Assembly: GCA_009774375.1 (NCBI GenBank)
Contig: VSNO01000079.1
Span: 1-19,762 of the forward strand
DNA: 19,762 nucleotides
Reading direction: 5' to 3'
Origin: Lachnospiraceae bacterium
GTDB taxonomy: Bacteria; Bacillota; Clostridia; Lachnospirales; Lachnospiraceae
Below, piece after piece: positions 1 to 5,973 of the stretch. Below the pieces are notes generated by a model, which did not search any database, was not told the DNA's origin, and was given only the letters and a program-made list of their open reading frames with translations. Position 1 is the first letter of the stretch. Every line of letters starts with the position of its first letter. The translations under genes and the position numbers were made by a program.

Positions 1-48
1 TCTTAAAATCAATCTTTCTGATTCGGCTACGATTATTTTGTTCTCCAT
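1..48 (-). CDS. GNAT-family N-acetyltransferase, N-terminal fragment (runs off the window)
   Basis: Only 16 codons are inside the window, reading MENKIIVAESERLILR. The ESERLILR string is the usual first strand of RimJ/RimL-type GNAT acetyltransferases, which transfer acetyl from acetyl-CoA to an amine. The ATG follows an AAGGAGAG ribosome binding site with suitable spacing, so the start is well supported. The substrate cannot be inferred. A TATACT -10-like hexamer lies upstream on the same strand, without a convincing -35. The family call rests on a very short stretch, so another protein starting this way is possible. Confidence 0.5.
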   Translation of the reverse strand, partial: MENKIIVAESERLILR

Positions 49-171
49 GTCATTCTCTCCTTACGCTCCTTATATTATTCTGTAAAAGTTGTAGAAATTT
101 CCATTTCCTTCACATAAAATAGTATAATCTATTTTATTGCTGATAGGGGAACACTTTGAATTTATAATAAA

Positions 172-201
172 AGATGTGCCACATTTTTACATGGCACATC
201 T
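172..201. terminator. Bidirectional intrinsic terminator
   Basis: A perfect 10-bp stem (AGATGTGCCA / TGGCACATCT) with a 10-nt loop is followed by TTTTTGTTAT on the plus strand and by TTTTATTA on the minus strand. It lies just past the stop codon of the minus-strand CD3324-family gene and most likely ends that transcript. Confidence 0.75.
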
Positions 202-206
202 TTTTG

Positions 207-646
207 TTATAAGTTCTTTGTTTTTTCCTGCCTTACAATTCTTTGAATACTTTTTTCCACAAGAAAATACTTTTGGGAGAGTTGCTTAATTGAAAGCCCG
301 CTGATATATTCCATGTAAATATTCGTATTTCGTATAGATAGTTCTCTTTTTGCCAAAGTATCAACTTTTCGTCCTTTTTTCCTAGTACAGCGTTGCATTA
401 ATTTCGAAGTAATAGGTACCTGAATTTTGTGTCAGGACAAGGCGGAGGAAGGAGGCGTAGCGGTGGCTACGGTGACTGACGACAACGCGGTACTGGCGCA
501 AAAGGCAGGTGCATATTACTCGATTATTAATGCAATGCTGTACTAGGTTCCGATTTAGGGATATAGATAATCTGACCATCTACATAGCATTGTATCTGCT
601 TAATGATCTCCATTGGCAATACATCTTTTGCACTAATATAGTTCAT
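207..646 (-). pseudogene. CD3324-family small protein, interrupted by a MITE-like insertion
   Basis: The 5' part (646 down to 527) begins MNYISAKDVLPMEIIKQIQ and continues to YIPKSEP, then runs into insert sequence and a stop. The 3' part (to 207) contains RNTNIYMEYISGLSIKQLSQ and KSIQRIVRQ, the helix-turn-helix-like tail of CD3324-family proteins. Removing the insert and one TA copy joins GAA CCT AGG AAA in frame (E-P-R-K) and gives a 92-residue protein, the normal size. The start has a strong AGGAGG site. The family is a small putative DNA-binding protein of unknown role. As it stands, the gene can make only a 39-residue truncated peptide. Confidence 0.8.
383..545. mobile_element. MITE-like element, 159 bp, with TA target duplication
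   Basis: The termini GTACAGCGTTGCATTAAT (385-402) and ATTAATGCAATGCTGTAC (526-543) are inverted repeats matching at 17 of 18 positions. The symmetry continues inward more weakly (AATAGGTACCTG against CAGGTGCATATT). The element has no coding capacity. It is flanked by TA (383-384 and 544-545), and each flank reads CTAG, so the target was CTAG. Insertion into CTAG with TA duplication is the known habit of IS630 (IS630/Tc1 superfamily), so mobilisation in trans by such a transposase is inferred. No transposase is present in the window. Confidence 0.75.
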
Positions 647-680
647 GTGCTGCACCTCCTAAAGAAATAGTTTAGGATAA

Positions 681-745
681 GCATGAACTATTACTTTGTA
701 GTTTTTTTGCAATAGCTCATGCTATGCAGCTTTTGTTCTACTCAT
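681..745 (-). promoter_or_regulatory. Possible leader peptide and hairpin upstream of the CD3324-family gene
   Basis: Inside the leader a tiny reading frame (745-722, MSRTKAA then TAG) has its own AGGAGG site at 757-762. Its stop codon lies at the foot of a 14-bp stem (arms 709-722 and 681-694, 12 Watson-Crick pairs plus two wobble pairs). There is no U-tract, so this is not a plain terminator. A translated leader overlapping a hairpin ahead of a structural gene resembles an attenuator, but the frame is very short and could be chance. Confidence 0.3.
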
Positions 746-774
746 AATTAATCTTACCTCCTCTGCTAAAAAAT

Positions 775-803
775 ATTATATATTTAAAGGCAGTTAAAAT
801 CAA
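775..803 (-). promoter_or_regulatory. Sigma-A promoter for the CD3324-family transcript
   Basis: On the minus strand a TTGATT -35 (798-803) and a perfect TATAAT -10 (775-780) are separated by 17 bp. Transcription would start near 768, about 120 nt upstream of the CD3324-family start codon, leaving a long leader. Confidence 0.65.
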
Positions 804-872
804 TGCTCAATTTGGTTTTCTATCTATCAACATATGGTTTTCTGATATGTAAAGAATGGGAAGCTTCCGCCT

Positions 873-1289
873 TTACGTATGCACTACAGTCACAATAACT
901 CCCCCGATCCACGCGCCAAGCGTATTCAAAACCAGGTCGTCCAGTTCGGAAAAACCAGTTCCGAACACATACTGCAGTGTCTCGATCAAAAGGGAGAACA
1001 GAAACCCATAAAGAACTGTGCGCACGAGCGTTTTCGATATCCCCATATATTGCAGATACATGCCAAAGGGCACAAACCAGACGATATTTCCCACAAACAG
1101 GTATGTAAACGCAAACCAGTCCCCGCGTCTGATCAGGTCAATATATCCCTCAAAAAGCGTCAAAATAATTTTGCCATTCTGACACAAGCTGTGTATCATA
1201 AATGAAGAGCGGAATACCGTAATCCGCATCACAACTACTAAGTAAAACAAAAACAGGACAGTTACCGCTACTCTGCGAATTCTTTTCAT
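873..1289 (-). CDS. VanZ-family membrane protein
   Basis: This 138-residue protein has about four hydrophobic segments: an N-terminal one at roughly 6-28, a central one with WFVPFGMYLQ, then FLFSLLIETLQYVFGTGFSELDDLVLNTLGAWIG. The P-F-G and E-x-x-Q followed by D-D-x-x-N-T-x-G pattern is the VanZ-like signature. The family is named after VanZ of teicoplanin-resistance clusters, but most members stand alone with unknown function, as here; there are no van genes nearby. The ribosome binding site is weak (GGGG about 11 nt upstream). The protein length is normal and the frame intact. Confidence 0.85.
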   Translation of the reverse strand: MKRIRRVAVTVLFLFYLVVVMRITVFRSSFMIHSLCQNGKIILTLFEGYIDLIRRGDWFAFTYLFVGNIVWFVPFGMYLQYMGISKTLVRTVLYGFLFSLLIETLQYVFGTGFSELDDLVLNTLGAWIGGVIVTVVHT

Positions 1290-1351
1290 CTGCTGTACAG
1301 CCCCACATTCTATTTCAGATCAAACATTAAGGAACTATCCAAATGCACAGG

Positions 1352-1894
1352 TTATCCGGCAATCGTTTTTAAATATGAAACCAACGGCTCAATGTACTCT
1401 TTGGAAGAAATATCATACGAACTTTTAATGGCCTGCTCAAACGCGATGTCCTGTGCGGTTTTGTTCTTTTTGTTTCTGACCATGACTGCTGCCACTTTCA
1501 TCATCAGCCTGTCCGTCAGGGACATTTTCTCATAACACAGTCCGCTCTGCATATAGAAATGTGGTATCTTTGCCAGCTCTTCCGCCGAGAGGTTCTGCTT
1601 CCAGAACGCTTCGACGGTCTCCGTGGCAGCGTTTGGCGCCGCGCCTGTCACAAACAGAACCAGCTGCCTGATATTGCTCTTTGCAAACAGTTTTTTCGCT
1701 TTTCGATACCCGTCCATCATACCGGCATGCGCGCGCGTCCCAAAGATGACAACATCATACCCGGACAGCATTTTTGCTGACACATTGCTATAATCCGCAA
1801 GATCACAGCCCACTTTTCTGGCTATCGCCCCGGCATATTTTTTTGTAAATCCCGTACTGCTCTTATAAATGACAATCATTTTACTCTGCTTCAC
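1352..1894 (-). CDS. Flavodoxin-domain protein
   Basis: The N-terminus MIVIYKSSTGFTKKYA carries the S-S-T-G-F-T phosphate-binding loop of flavodoxins. The rest fits a flavodoxin-like fold (VVIFGTRAHAGMM, then LVLFVTGAAP). It probably binds FMN and acts as a cytoplasmic electron carrier or quinone/redox-stress protein. A GTG start at 1894 has AGGAGG six bases upstream; an ATG at 1879 is the alternative, and an ATG at 1909 would place the AGGAGG inside the gene. It overlaps the end of the TetR gene by 14 nt, so the two are translationally coupled and share the palindromic operator upstream of tetR. Confidence 0.8.
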   Translation of the reverse strand: MKQSKMIVIYKSSTGFTKKYAGAIARKVGCDLADYSNVSAKMLSGYDVVIFGTRAHAGMMDGYRKAKKLFAKSNIRQLVLFVTGAAPNAATETVEAFWKQNLSAEELAKIPHFYMQSGLCYEKMSLTDRLMMKVAAVMVRNKKNKTAQDIAFEQAIKSSYDISSKEYIEPLVSYLKTIAG

Positions 1895-2462
1895 AATCTT
1901 CCTCCTCATCCAACACCTGTTTTAAAAACGCCTCATACGCCGCGTCCTGCTGCGCAAAGATCTCGTCCGCTGAAATACCCGGTGTGGTTATTGAAAAAAT
2001 CGTTCCCAGACCGATTGTGTAAATCAGCATATGCAGGTGTAACTGCCGCGCCCGCTGCCCGCTGATCTGCAGCTCACCTGCAATATAGTCCGCAACATGC
2101 GGACCGGCTTCCAACTGGTACAAATCATCCAGCGAGGCGATCCCGTCCCGCTGCCGCAATATAAAAATCTTAAACAGATTCGGCTCCTCTTTTGCCAGCT
2201 GGATATACGCATTGCCAGTACTGCGGAACAAGTCGGCTTTGTCAACGCGGGCTGCTATGTATTCCTGTATAAAGCGGCTCACCTGGTCTGTCACGTCCCG
2301 GCGCAGCCCTTCCATGTTTTTGCAGTAACTGTAAATCGGCTGGACGGAACAGCCGATCCTGTCCGCGATATTTTTCACAAGAACCTGTTCCATGCCGCTG
2401 CTTCTCGCGATCTCAAAAGCTGCGTTTACAACCATTTCTTTCGTAATTCTTTGTTTCGGCAT
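1881..2462 (-). CDS. TetR/AcrR-family transcriptional regulator
   Basis: This 193-residue protein has an N-terminal helix-turn-helix at roughly 8-55 (ITKEMVVNAAFEIARSSGME, then VKNIADRIGCSVQPIYSYCK), typical of TetR repressors, followed by an all-helical ligand domain. It starts at an ATG with GGAG seven bases upstream. It is the first gene of a two-gene operon with the flavodoxin gene. A perfect 45-bp palindrome overlaps its promoter, which strongly suggests autorepression. The inducer is unknown; pairing with a flavodoxin suggests a redox or quinone-type signal, by inference only. Confidence 0.9.
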   Translation of the reverse strand: MPKQRITKEMVVNAAFEIARSSGMEQVLVKNIADRIGCSVQPIYSYCKNMEGLRRDVTDQVSRFIQEYIAARVDKADLFRSTGNAYIQLAKEEPNLFKIFILRQRDGIASLDDLYQLEAGPHVADYIAGELQISGQRARQLHLHMLIYTIGLGTIFSITTPGISADEIFAQQDAAYEAFLKQVLDEEEDCEAE

Positions 2463-2474
2463 TGTCTCTCCTTT

Positions 2475-2541
2475 TATACAATCTTGTTATATAAACTGTT
2501 TATATAACAAGATTGTATATTATCCGCCCGATGTTTGTCAA
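2475..2541 (-). promoter_or_regulatory. tetR promoter with a perfect 45-bp palindromic operator
   Basis: The minus-strand promoter has TTGACA (2536-2541), a 16-bp spacer and TATACA (2514-2519). A palindrome with two perfect 22-nt arms (2475-2496 and 2498-2519, centred on 2497) covers the -10 and the expected start site near 2507. Binding there would block the promoter. The TetR encoded immediately downstream is the obvious ligand. The arms are long enough for two dimers. Confidence 0.8.
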
Positions 2542-2663
2542 TTAAAATTTTTTGTCAGCGACATCTTTCCTCTTCCTAAAATAATCTTTTATACCTGTCC
2601 TCTTTTCAAAACAGTGTGCAAATGATATGATAATCATATAAAATGATTAGAAAGGACAAGAAT

Positions 2664-3227
2664 ATGAATGGAAATTTAGCATACCAGGAAGAACCCCGGG
2701 AGGAACTGCTCGGCGGCAGAATCTATATGATGTCAAGCCCGACGGTGAATCATTATCAAATCTCTTTTAACATTGTAACGGCATTCCAATCTTACCTGAA
2801 AGGAAAAACTTGCAGGGCTTTCGGCGACGGCGTGGACGTTTACCTTACCGAAAATGACCGTGTGATTCCCGACGCCATGATCGTCTGCAACAAGAATATC
2901 ATCAGGCTCGACGGAATCCATGGGGCGCCTGACCTGATCGTGGAAGTCCTCTCACCGGGAACTGCCAAAAATGACAGGGGCTACAAAAAAAATCTGTATG
3001 AGACAGCCGGGGTTAAGGAATACTGGATTGTTGATCCCATCTCACATTCCATAGAGGTTTATATCCTGGCAGACGGGAAATTTGTTTTAGATGAAGTATA
3101 CGCGCTGTATCCTGCAGGAGCTGGCGTGACGGACAAAGAGAGAGAAGAGACAAAAAAGGAGATACAGGTCTCGCTCTACAACGATTTCTGTATCTCTCTG
3201 GAGGAGATCTTCAAGGACTTATTTTAG
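2664..3227 (+). CDS. Uma2-family (DUF820) restriction-endonuclease-like protein
   Basis: This 187-residue protein matches the Uma2 fold throughout: LGGRIYMMSSPTVNH near the N-terminus, VIPDAMIV with Asp70, then GAPDLIVEVLSPGT with Asp90 and Glu94, and LYETAGVKEYWIVDP. The D...D-x-x-x-E arrangement is the PD-(D/E)XK active site of this family. Members are small putative nucleases, often scattered in many copies, with no firm biological role. The ATG at 2664 has AAAGGA at good spacing and is preferred to the ATG at 2643. A TTTCAA-16-TATGAT promoter may lie upstream. The stop codon TAG overlaps the first base of the MITE-like palindrome that follows. Confidence 0.85.
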   Translation: MNGNLAYQEEPREELLGGRIYMMSSPTVNHYQISFNIVTAFQSYLKGKTCRAFGDGVDVYLTENDRVIPDAMIVCNKNIIRLDGIHGAPDLIVEVLSPGTAKNDRGYKKNLYETAGVKEYWIVDPISHSIEVYILADGKFVLDEVYALYPAGAGVTDKEREETKKEIQVSLYNDFCISLEEIFKDLF

Positions 3228-3383
3228 GAACTGTCGCAAAATAATATGTAGATAGTTCGCAGGATTTTTCTTCGAGAGTGCTTCCCAAAAATCAGGCGCA
3301 TAGCGGGCTATGTAACTGATTTTTCGGGAAGTGCTATCGGAGAAAAAGACAAGAAATAGCACAAATTATTTCGCGACAGTTCC
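3227..3383. repeat. MITE-like palindromic element, 157 bp, flanked by TTA repeats
   Basis: Terminal inverted repeats GGAACTGTCGCAAAATAAT (3227-3245) and its complement (3365-3383) match at 18 of 19 positions. A nested hairpin inside pairs AGTGCTTCCCAAAAATCAG with CTGATTTTTCGGGAAGTGCT. TTA occurs directly outside both ends (3224-3226, 3384-3386), compatible with a 3-bp target duplication. There is no coding capacity. It separates two convergent genes and may also stop transcription from both sides. Confidence 0.65.
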
Positions 3384-3400
3384 TTAGGTGCGGCAGTTCC

Positions 3401-4474
3401 TCAATGCTCGATATCGCCCAACGAGTACGATATTTTGTCTGAATAATCCGCAAGAAAATAATAGTCCAGCGTCTGCGAATCCTGCCGGTACACGACAGAC
3501 CATTGCGTCCGCCATTCGCCCTCCGTCTTGGACACCTGCTCTAACGCTGCCCTGACCTCGTCAGCTGTGAGAACGCCGTTCCCCTCCTGGCGTACTGCGC
3601 AGAGCAGTTCGTAACGCTCCTTTGCGCTCTCGCCGCCCGCCGCCGTGTCACCGTTTGCGAGGTTAAAGTTCGTGACACAGTCCGTCTCCACGACGACCAT
3701 CTCCCCGTCGACAAACTCCACGCTGACAGACGCCCCCGACGCATCGGAGATGGCGAGATGATGGCTGATACCGCCGGATGCATGAATGTCATACTGTCCC
3801 AGCAGCTCCACCGCCTCCTCCACGGTCGCCGCGCGGTTGAGCAGCAGACGGATCGCTGTCGTGACTGTCAGGTCAGGCTTCTCTGTATCGACATCCAGCA
3901 TTCCGCCCTCGTTGACTTCCAGATCAGCGACGCAGAGCCCCGCCTCGTTTACCCCGTCCATCGGCACATAGACGGACGCGATCGCCAGCATCCTGTTCAC
4001 AAAACTATCCGGAAAAGTTACCGCACTGCGCGTCACATTTTTAAAGTCGCATGTAGCAATCGACGCGTAGCCGTCCTCTGGCACACACTTTACAATGATG
4101 GGCACGGAGCCGTCCCAGTCAAAGTTGCGTCCCCACATATGACAGTGATTGCCGTCCATCGCCGAAATAACGCTGCACGCCGGTCCCTCACTGGTCACGT
4201 CCACCTGATAAAAACCATTCGATATGCAGTTTGTCAGAAACGCGCTGACCTCCCCGTCCGACGAGGCGCCGCCGGCTTCCAGAAACTCCCCAAAATGATA
4301 GTCGCTGTCCACTTCCATATAATAAACATGTTCTTTCCCGTCAACCGGGCGGACAGAATTCGCGATTTTCAGCTCTTCCCGAAAAATCATGCCCGCGCCG
4401 CCGACAAGACCAATGACCATCACCGCCAATATAACCAAAACCAATTTCAATTTTTTTCCTGACTGTTTCTTCAT
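3401..4474 (-). CDS. Membrane-anchored linear amide C-N hydrolase (choloylglycine hydrolase/Ntn family)
   Basis: The 357-residue protein starts with a basic stretch and one hydrophobic segment (about 10-30), a signal anchor that places the rest outside the cell. The catalytic region begins at G-P-A-Cys100. Arg116 and Asp119 follow in WGRNFDW at +16 and +19 from the Cys, the same spacing as Cys2-Arg18-Asp21 in bile salt hydrolase. DGVNEAGL (Asn174), VTNFNL (Asn267) and E-R-Y at 284-286 fit other conserved positions. Unlike classic enzymes the Cys is internal, so a roughly 99-residue propeptide would have to be cut to expose it, or the protein works without doing so. The substrate (bile acid, penicillin or N-acyl amine) cannot be told. 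The ribosome binding site is weak (GGGGAA). Confidence 0.8.
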   Translation of the reverse strand: MKKQSGKKLKLVLVILAVMVIGLVGGAGMIFREELKIANSVRPVDGKEHVYYMEVDSDYHFGEFLEAGGASSDGEVSAFLTNCISNGFYQVDVTSEGPACSVISAMDGNHCHMWGRNFDWDGSVPIIVKCVPEDGYASIATCDFKNVTRSAVTFPDSFVNRMLAIASVYVPMDGVNEAGLCVADLEVNEGGMLDVDTEKPDLTVTTAIRLLLNRAATVEEAVELLGQYDIHASGGISHHLAISDASGASVSVEFVDGEMVVVETDCVTNFNLANGDTAAGGESAKERYELLCAVRQEGNGVLTADEVRAALEQVSKTEGEWRTQWSVVYRQDSQTLDYYFLADYSDKISYSLGDIEH

Positions 4475-4545
4475 AACAATTCCCCAATCATCTTAAATAA
4501 TAGACCTTTTTACCCACTTTATCACTTTTCCCGCAAATGAAAAAG

Positions 4546-4575
4546 CGCCTGTCCGGCAAGTTGCCAAAACAGGCG
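4546..4575 (-). terminator. Intrinsic terminator of the LytTR/DUF3021 operon
   Basis: Read on the minus strand, CGCCTGT pairs with ACAGGCG around an inner GGCAA/TTGCC stem, and CTTTTT follows directly. It lies downstream of the DUF3021 gene, past repeat copy 1, so that repeat would sit in the operon's 3' untranslated region. Confidence 0.7.
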
Positions 4576-4581
4576 GGTAAG

Positions 4582-4713
4582 TTACTGTTCACTCCGTGCC
4601 CAGTAACAGGTAAAAATCCATGCAAAATTTGCTTCGCAAATGGATTTTTACTTGCAACATGTACGTTTTCGTACGGACTTAGCAGTAAATGCTAAGTCCT
4701 GTGTGAACAGTAA
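4582..4713. repeat. Dispersed palindromic repeat, copy 1 (132 bp)
   Basis: The element is bounded by TTACTGTTCAC (4582-4592) and GTGAACAGTAA (4703-4713). Inside are three smaller hairpins: GTAAAAATCCAT against ATGGATTTTTAC, GTACG/CGTAC, and GGACTTAGCA against TGCTAAGTCC. A second copy lies at 11253-11383 with long identical blocks (CAGTAACAGGTAAAAATCCATGCAAA.., GCAACATGTACGTTTTC, AGTAAATGCTAAGTCCTGT). No protein is encoded. The rest of the gene-free stretch 4475-4728 holds only the terminator at 4546. Confidence 0.8.
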
Positions 4714-4728
4714 TGATAAGCTACAGAT

Positions 4729-5181
4729 TCATTTCTCAGGAACAGGCACAGACTGTTCCTTATTTTTCCGGATCATCCGATTGATCTCCTGCACCTTTTT
4801 CCAGTCTTCAAAATACGCGATCAGGTAAGTTCCTGTAAACACGGCGACGAGCATCACCGCAAGACATGCGAAAAAGACAATATTTATCACAAGAAAATCA
4901 AACACCACGATTCCCATAAAAAGCACCACCGCCACAACCACCCCAAAATTCAGCAGAAAAAAACAGGGGCTGAACGCTGTCTCAAAAAAACCTAATATAA
5001 AATGAATCACCGCGATCACAAGGCAGACGCACATGAGCTCCAGCGCCATCTGATTGTCGATCGGATCAAATACGCCCATACAGCTGATCAGCACATACGC
5101 GATGATGACAAAAGCGTAAGAGACGGTAAAGCTTGCCAGCGCTTTCATGACCCTGCCCGGAATTTCAGACTTTCGTTTCAA
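4729..5181 (-). CDS. DUF3021-family membrane protein
   Basis: About 150 residues with four transmembrane segments (ASFTVSYAFVIIAYVLISCM, ALELMCVCLVIAVIHFILGF, FFLLNFGVVVAVVLFMGIVV, FFACLAVMLVAVFTGTYLIA) and a charged C-terminal tail after YFEDWKKVQEINRMIR. This four-helix layout and the W-K-K-x-x-E-I-N tail are typical of DUF3021 proteins, which nearly always pair with a LytTR regulator, as here. The likely start is TTG 5181, with AGGGGAG eight bases upstream, only 4 nt after the LytTR stop codon; an upstream in-frame TTG at 5199 lacks a good site. The presumed role is a membrane partner that modulates the regulator. Confidence 0.8.
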   Translation of the reverse strand: MKRKSEIPGRVMKALASFTVSYAFVIIAYVLISCMGVFDPIDNQMALELMCVCLVIAVIHFILGFFETAFSPCFFLLNFGVVVAVVLFMGIVVFDFLVINIVFFACLAVMLVAVFTGTYLIAYFEDWKKVQEINRMIRKNKEQSVPVPEK

Positions 5182-5185
5182 TGTG

Positions 5186-5626
5186 TCATCTCCCCTCAAA
5201 TTTTTCTTTTAATCCGCTCACATAATGCCGGTTGACAATCAAGTGTTCCCCATTATCGAGCACCGCCTCGAAGCGTCCGTTGAGCTGGGGCCTGATCTGC
5301 TGTATTTTCCGGATATTGACGATCACGGATTTGCTGATGCGCGCAAAACCGCACTTTCTGATCTTCTCCTCCAGCTCGTACAGCCTGTACTCACATGTAT
5401 AGACCTCCGTCTGTGAGTACACGAATGTCCGCTCGTCGACACTCTCAAAATAAAAGATCTCCCCGGGGGAAAGCCTGCTGACAGCCCCGTCCTTTGACAC
5501 CGGAAGCGAAAACATCAGCGTCTGGATCTCGTCAATGATGTGCTGCAGTCCGGCATCGATCATTCCGCATCTGATATGGATTTCCGTTTCCATGTCGCCA
5601 TCGTTTTGTTCTATAAAAAGTTTCAT
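5186..5626 (-). CDS. LytTR-family DNA-binding regulator without receiver domain
   Basis: Of 146 residues, roughly 48-144 form a LytTR domain: SPGEIFYFESVDERTFVYSQ, then YRLYELEEKI, FARISKSVIVNIRKIQ and LIVNRHYVSGLKEKF. The first 45 residues are a short leader and not a response-regulator receiver, so it is not controlled by ordinary phosphotransfer. It forms an operon with the DUF3021 gene. The ATG at 5626 has only a weak purine stretch upstream; longer in-frame extensions lie in the promoter region. Its upstream region (5645-5673) overlaps the outward-facing promoter of the toxin-antitoxin antisense RNA, so the two could interfere. Confidence 0.85.
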   Translation of the reverse strand: MKLFIEQNDGDMETEIHIRCGMIDAGLQHIIDEIQTLMFSLPVSKDGAVSRLSPGEIFYFESVDERTFVYSQTEVYTCEYRLYELEEKIRKCGFARISKSVIVNIRKIQQIRPQLNGRFEAVLDNGEHLIVNRHYVSGLKEKFEGR

Positions 5627-5644
5627 AAAATTATTCTCTGTTTC

Positions 5645-5673
5645 TTGCAATTGGACGCGCAAAATGGTATAGT
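5645..5673 (+). promoter_or_regulatory. Promoter of the antitoxin RNA
   Basis: A TTGCAA -35 (5645-5650), 17-bp spacer and TATAGT -10 (5668-5673), with TGG in front giving an extended -10. The predicted start is near 5680. It faces the toxin gene, as expected for a constitutively made antisense RNA. Confidence 0.65.
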
Positions 5674-5679
5674 ATAAAC

Positions 5680-5775
5680 ATAAAAGGAGCAACCGCCCAC
5701 AAAGTGGTTAGCCTCCACTAGGTTTGAAAAGCCTACCTTCTACGGCCAAGTAACAAGGTAGGCTTGTTTATTTTC
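5680..5775 (+). ncRNA. Antisense RNA antitoxin of a type I toxin-antitoxin locus (RatA-like)
   Basis: The RNA would begin near 5680, fold a first hairpin at 5686-5716 (GGAG...CCTCC with ACCGCCCAC/GTGGT), and end at the strong stem 5729-5765 followed by GTTTATTTTC. It is transcribed toward the toxin gene and overlaps the last codons and terminator of the toxin mRNA, the layout of RatA/TxpA and SR4/BsrG. Such RNAs pair with the 3' part of the toxin mRNA and trigger its decay or block translation. No peptide is encoded. The assignment rests on promoter, fold and position; no homology search was possible. Confidence 0.65.
5729..5765. terminator. Shared bidirectional terminator of toxin mRNA and antitoxin RNA
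   Basis: A perfect 11-bp stem, AAGCCTACCTT (5729-5739) with AAGGTAGGCTT (5755-5765). The plus strand continues GTTTATTTTC; on the minus strand the stem ends in CTTTTC. Both convergent RNAs end here, so the stem lies in the region where they overlap. Confidence 0.75.
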
Positions 5776-5863
5776 GCTTATTATTCCTATCAATATAGGT
5801 AAGCAATGCAAGCAGGAAATTACCAGCAAAAAATATCAGGCTCAAAACTTGGTATGTATCCAT
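5768..5863 (-). CDS. Holin-like type I toxin peptide, 31 residues
   Basis: The peptide starts MDTYQVLSLIFFAGNFLLAL and ends LTYIDRNNKRK. It is one hydrophobic helix (about 5-24) with a charged basic tail, matching the 'putative holin-like toxin' family of Firmicutes. Such peptides insert in the membrane and depolarise or disturb it when overproduced. The ATG has a very strong site (AGGGAGGTGGTGCAG). It is followed at once by the terminator shared with the convergent antitoxin RNA. It lies between the LytTR operon and a dead GH42 gene and has no other partner. A TTGCCC-17-TAAAAT promoter may lie upstream. Confidence 0.8.
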   Translation of the reverse strand: MDTYQVLSLIFFAGNFLLALLTYIDRNNKRK

Positions 5864-5871
5864 CTGCACCA

Positions 5872-5927
5872 CCTCCCTTCTTTTTCAAGTTAGGGAGGCT
5901 TTCCACCTTGCGCAACACGGTTGCTCC
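5872..5927 (-). promoter_or_regulatory. Toxin mRNA 5' leader with sequestered ribosome binding site
   Basis: In the toxin mRNA, CCTCCC (5898-5893) can pair with GGGAGG (5877-5872), which is the toxin's ribosome binding site, across a 15-nt loop. The preceding hairpin GGAGCAACCG...GCCTCC (5927-5894) is closely similar to the first hairpin of the antitoxin RNA (5686-5716). Hiding of the ribosome binding site in the nascent or full-length mRNA is common in type I toxins and is inferred here from the base pairing alone. Confidence 0.5.
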
Positions 5928-5973
5928 ATGTGAAAATTTTATCATATATTGTCGATCGGGGCAAGACAGAACA

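Noticed and set aside
383..579. A 65-codon frame spanning the MITE on the minus strand (579-382)
   Set aside because: It is a different frame from the CD3324-family halves and exists only because the insert is open; it has no start signal or homology.
3758..4462. A 234-codon plus-strand open frame
   Set aside because: Fully antisense to the Ntn-hydrolase gene, whose catalytic motifs are unmistakable; the plus-strand product has no family features or ribosome binding site.
4582..4713. The clustered hairpins considered as a riboswitch
   Set aside because: The segment recurs at 11253 beside an intron and lies downstream, not upstream, of its gene, so a mobile repeat is more likely.
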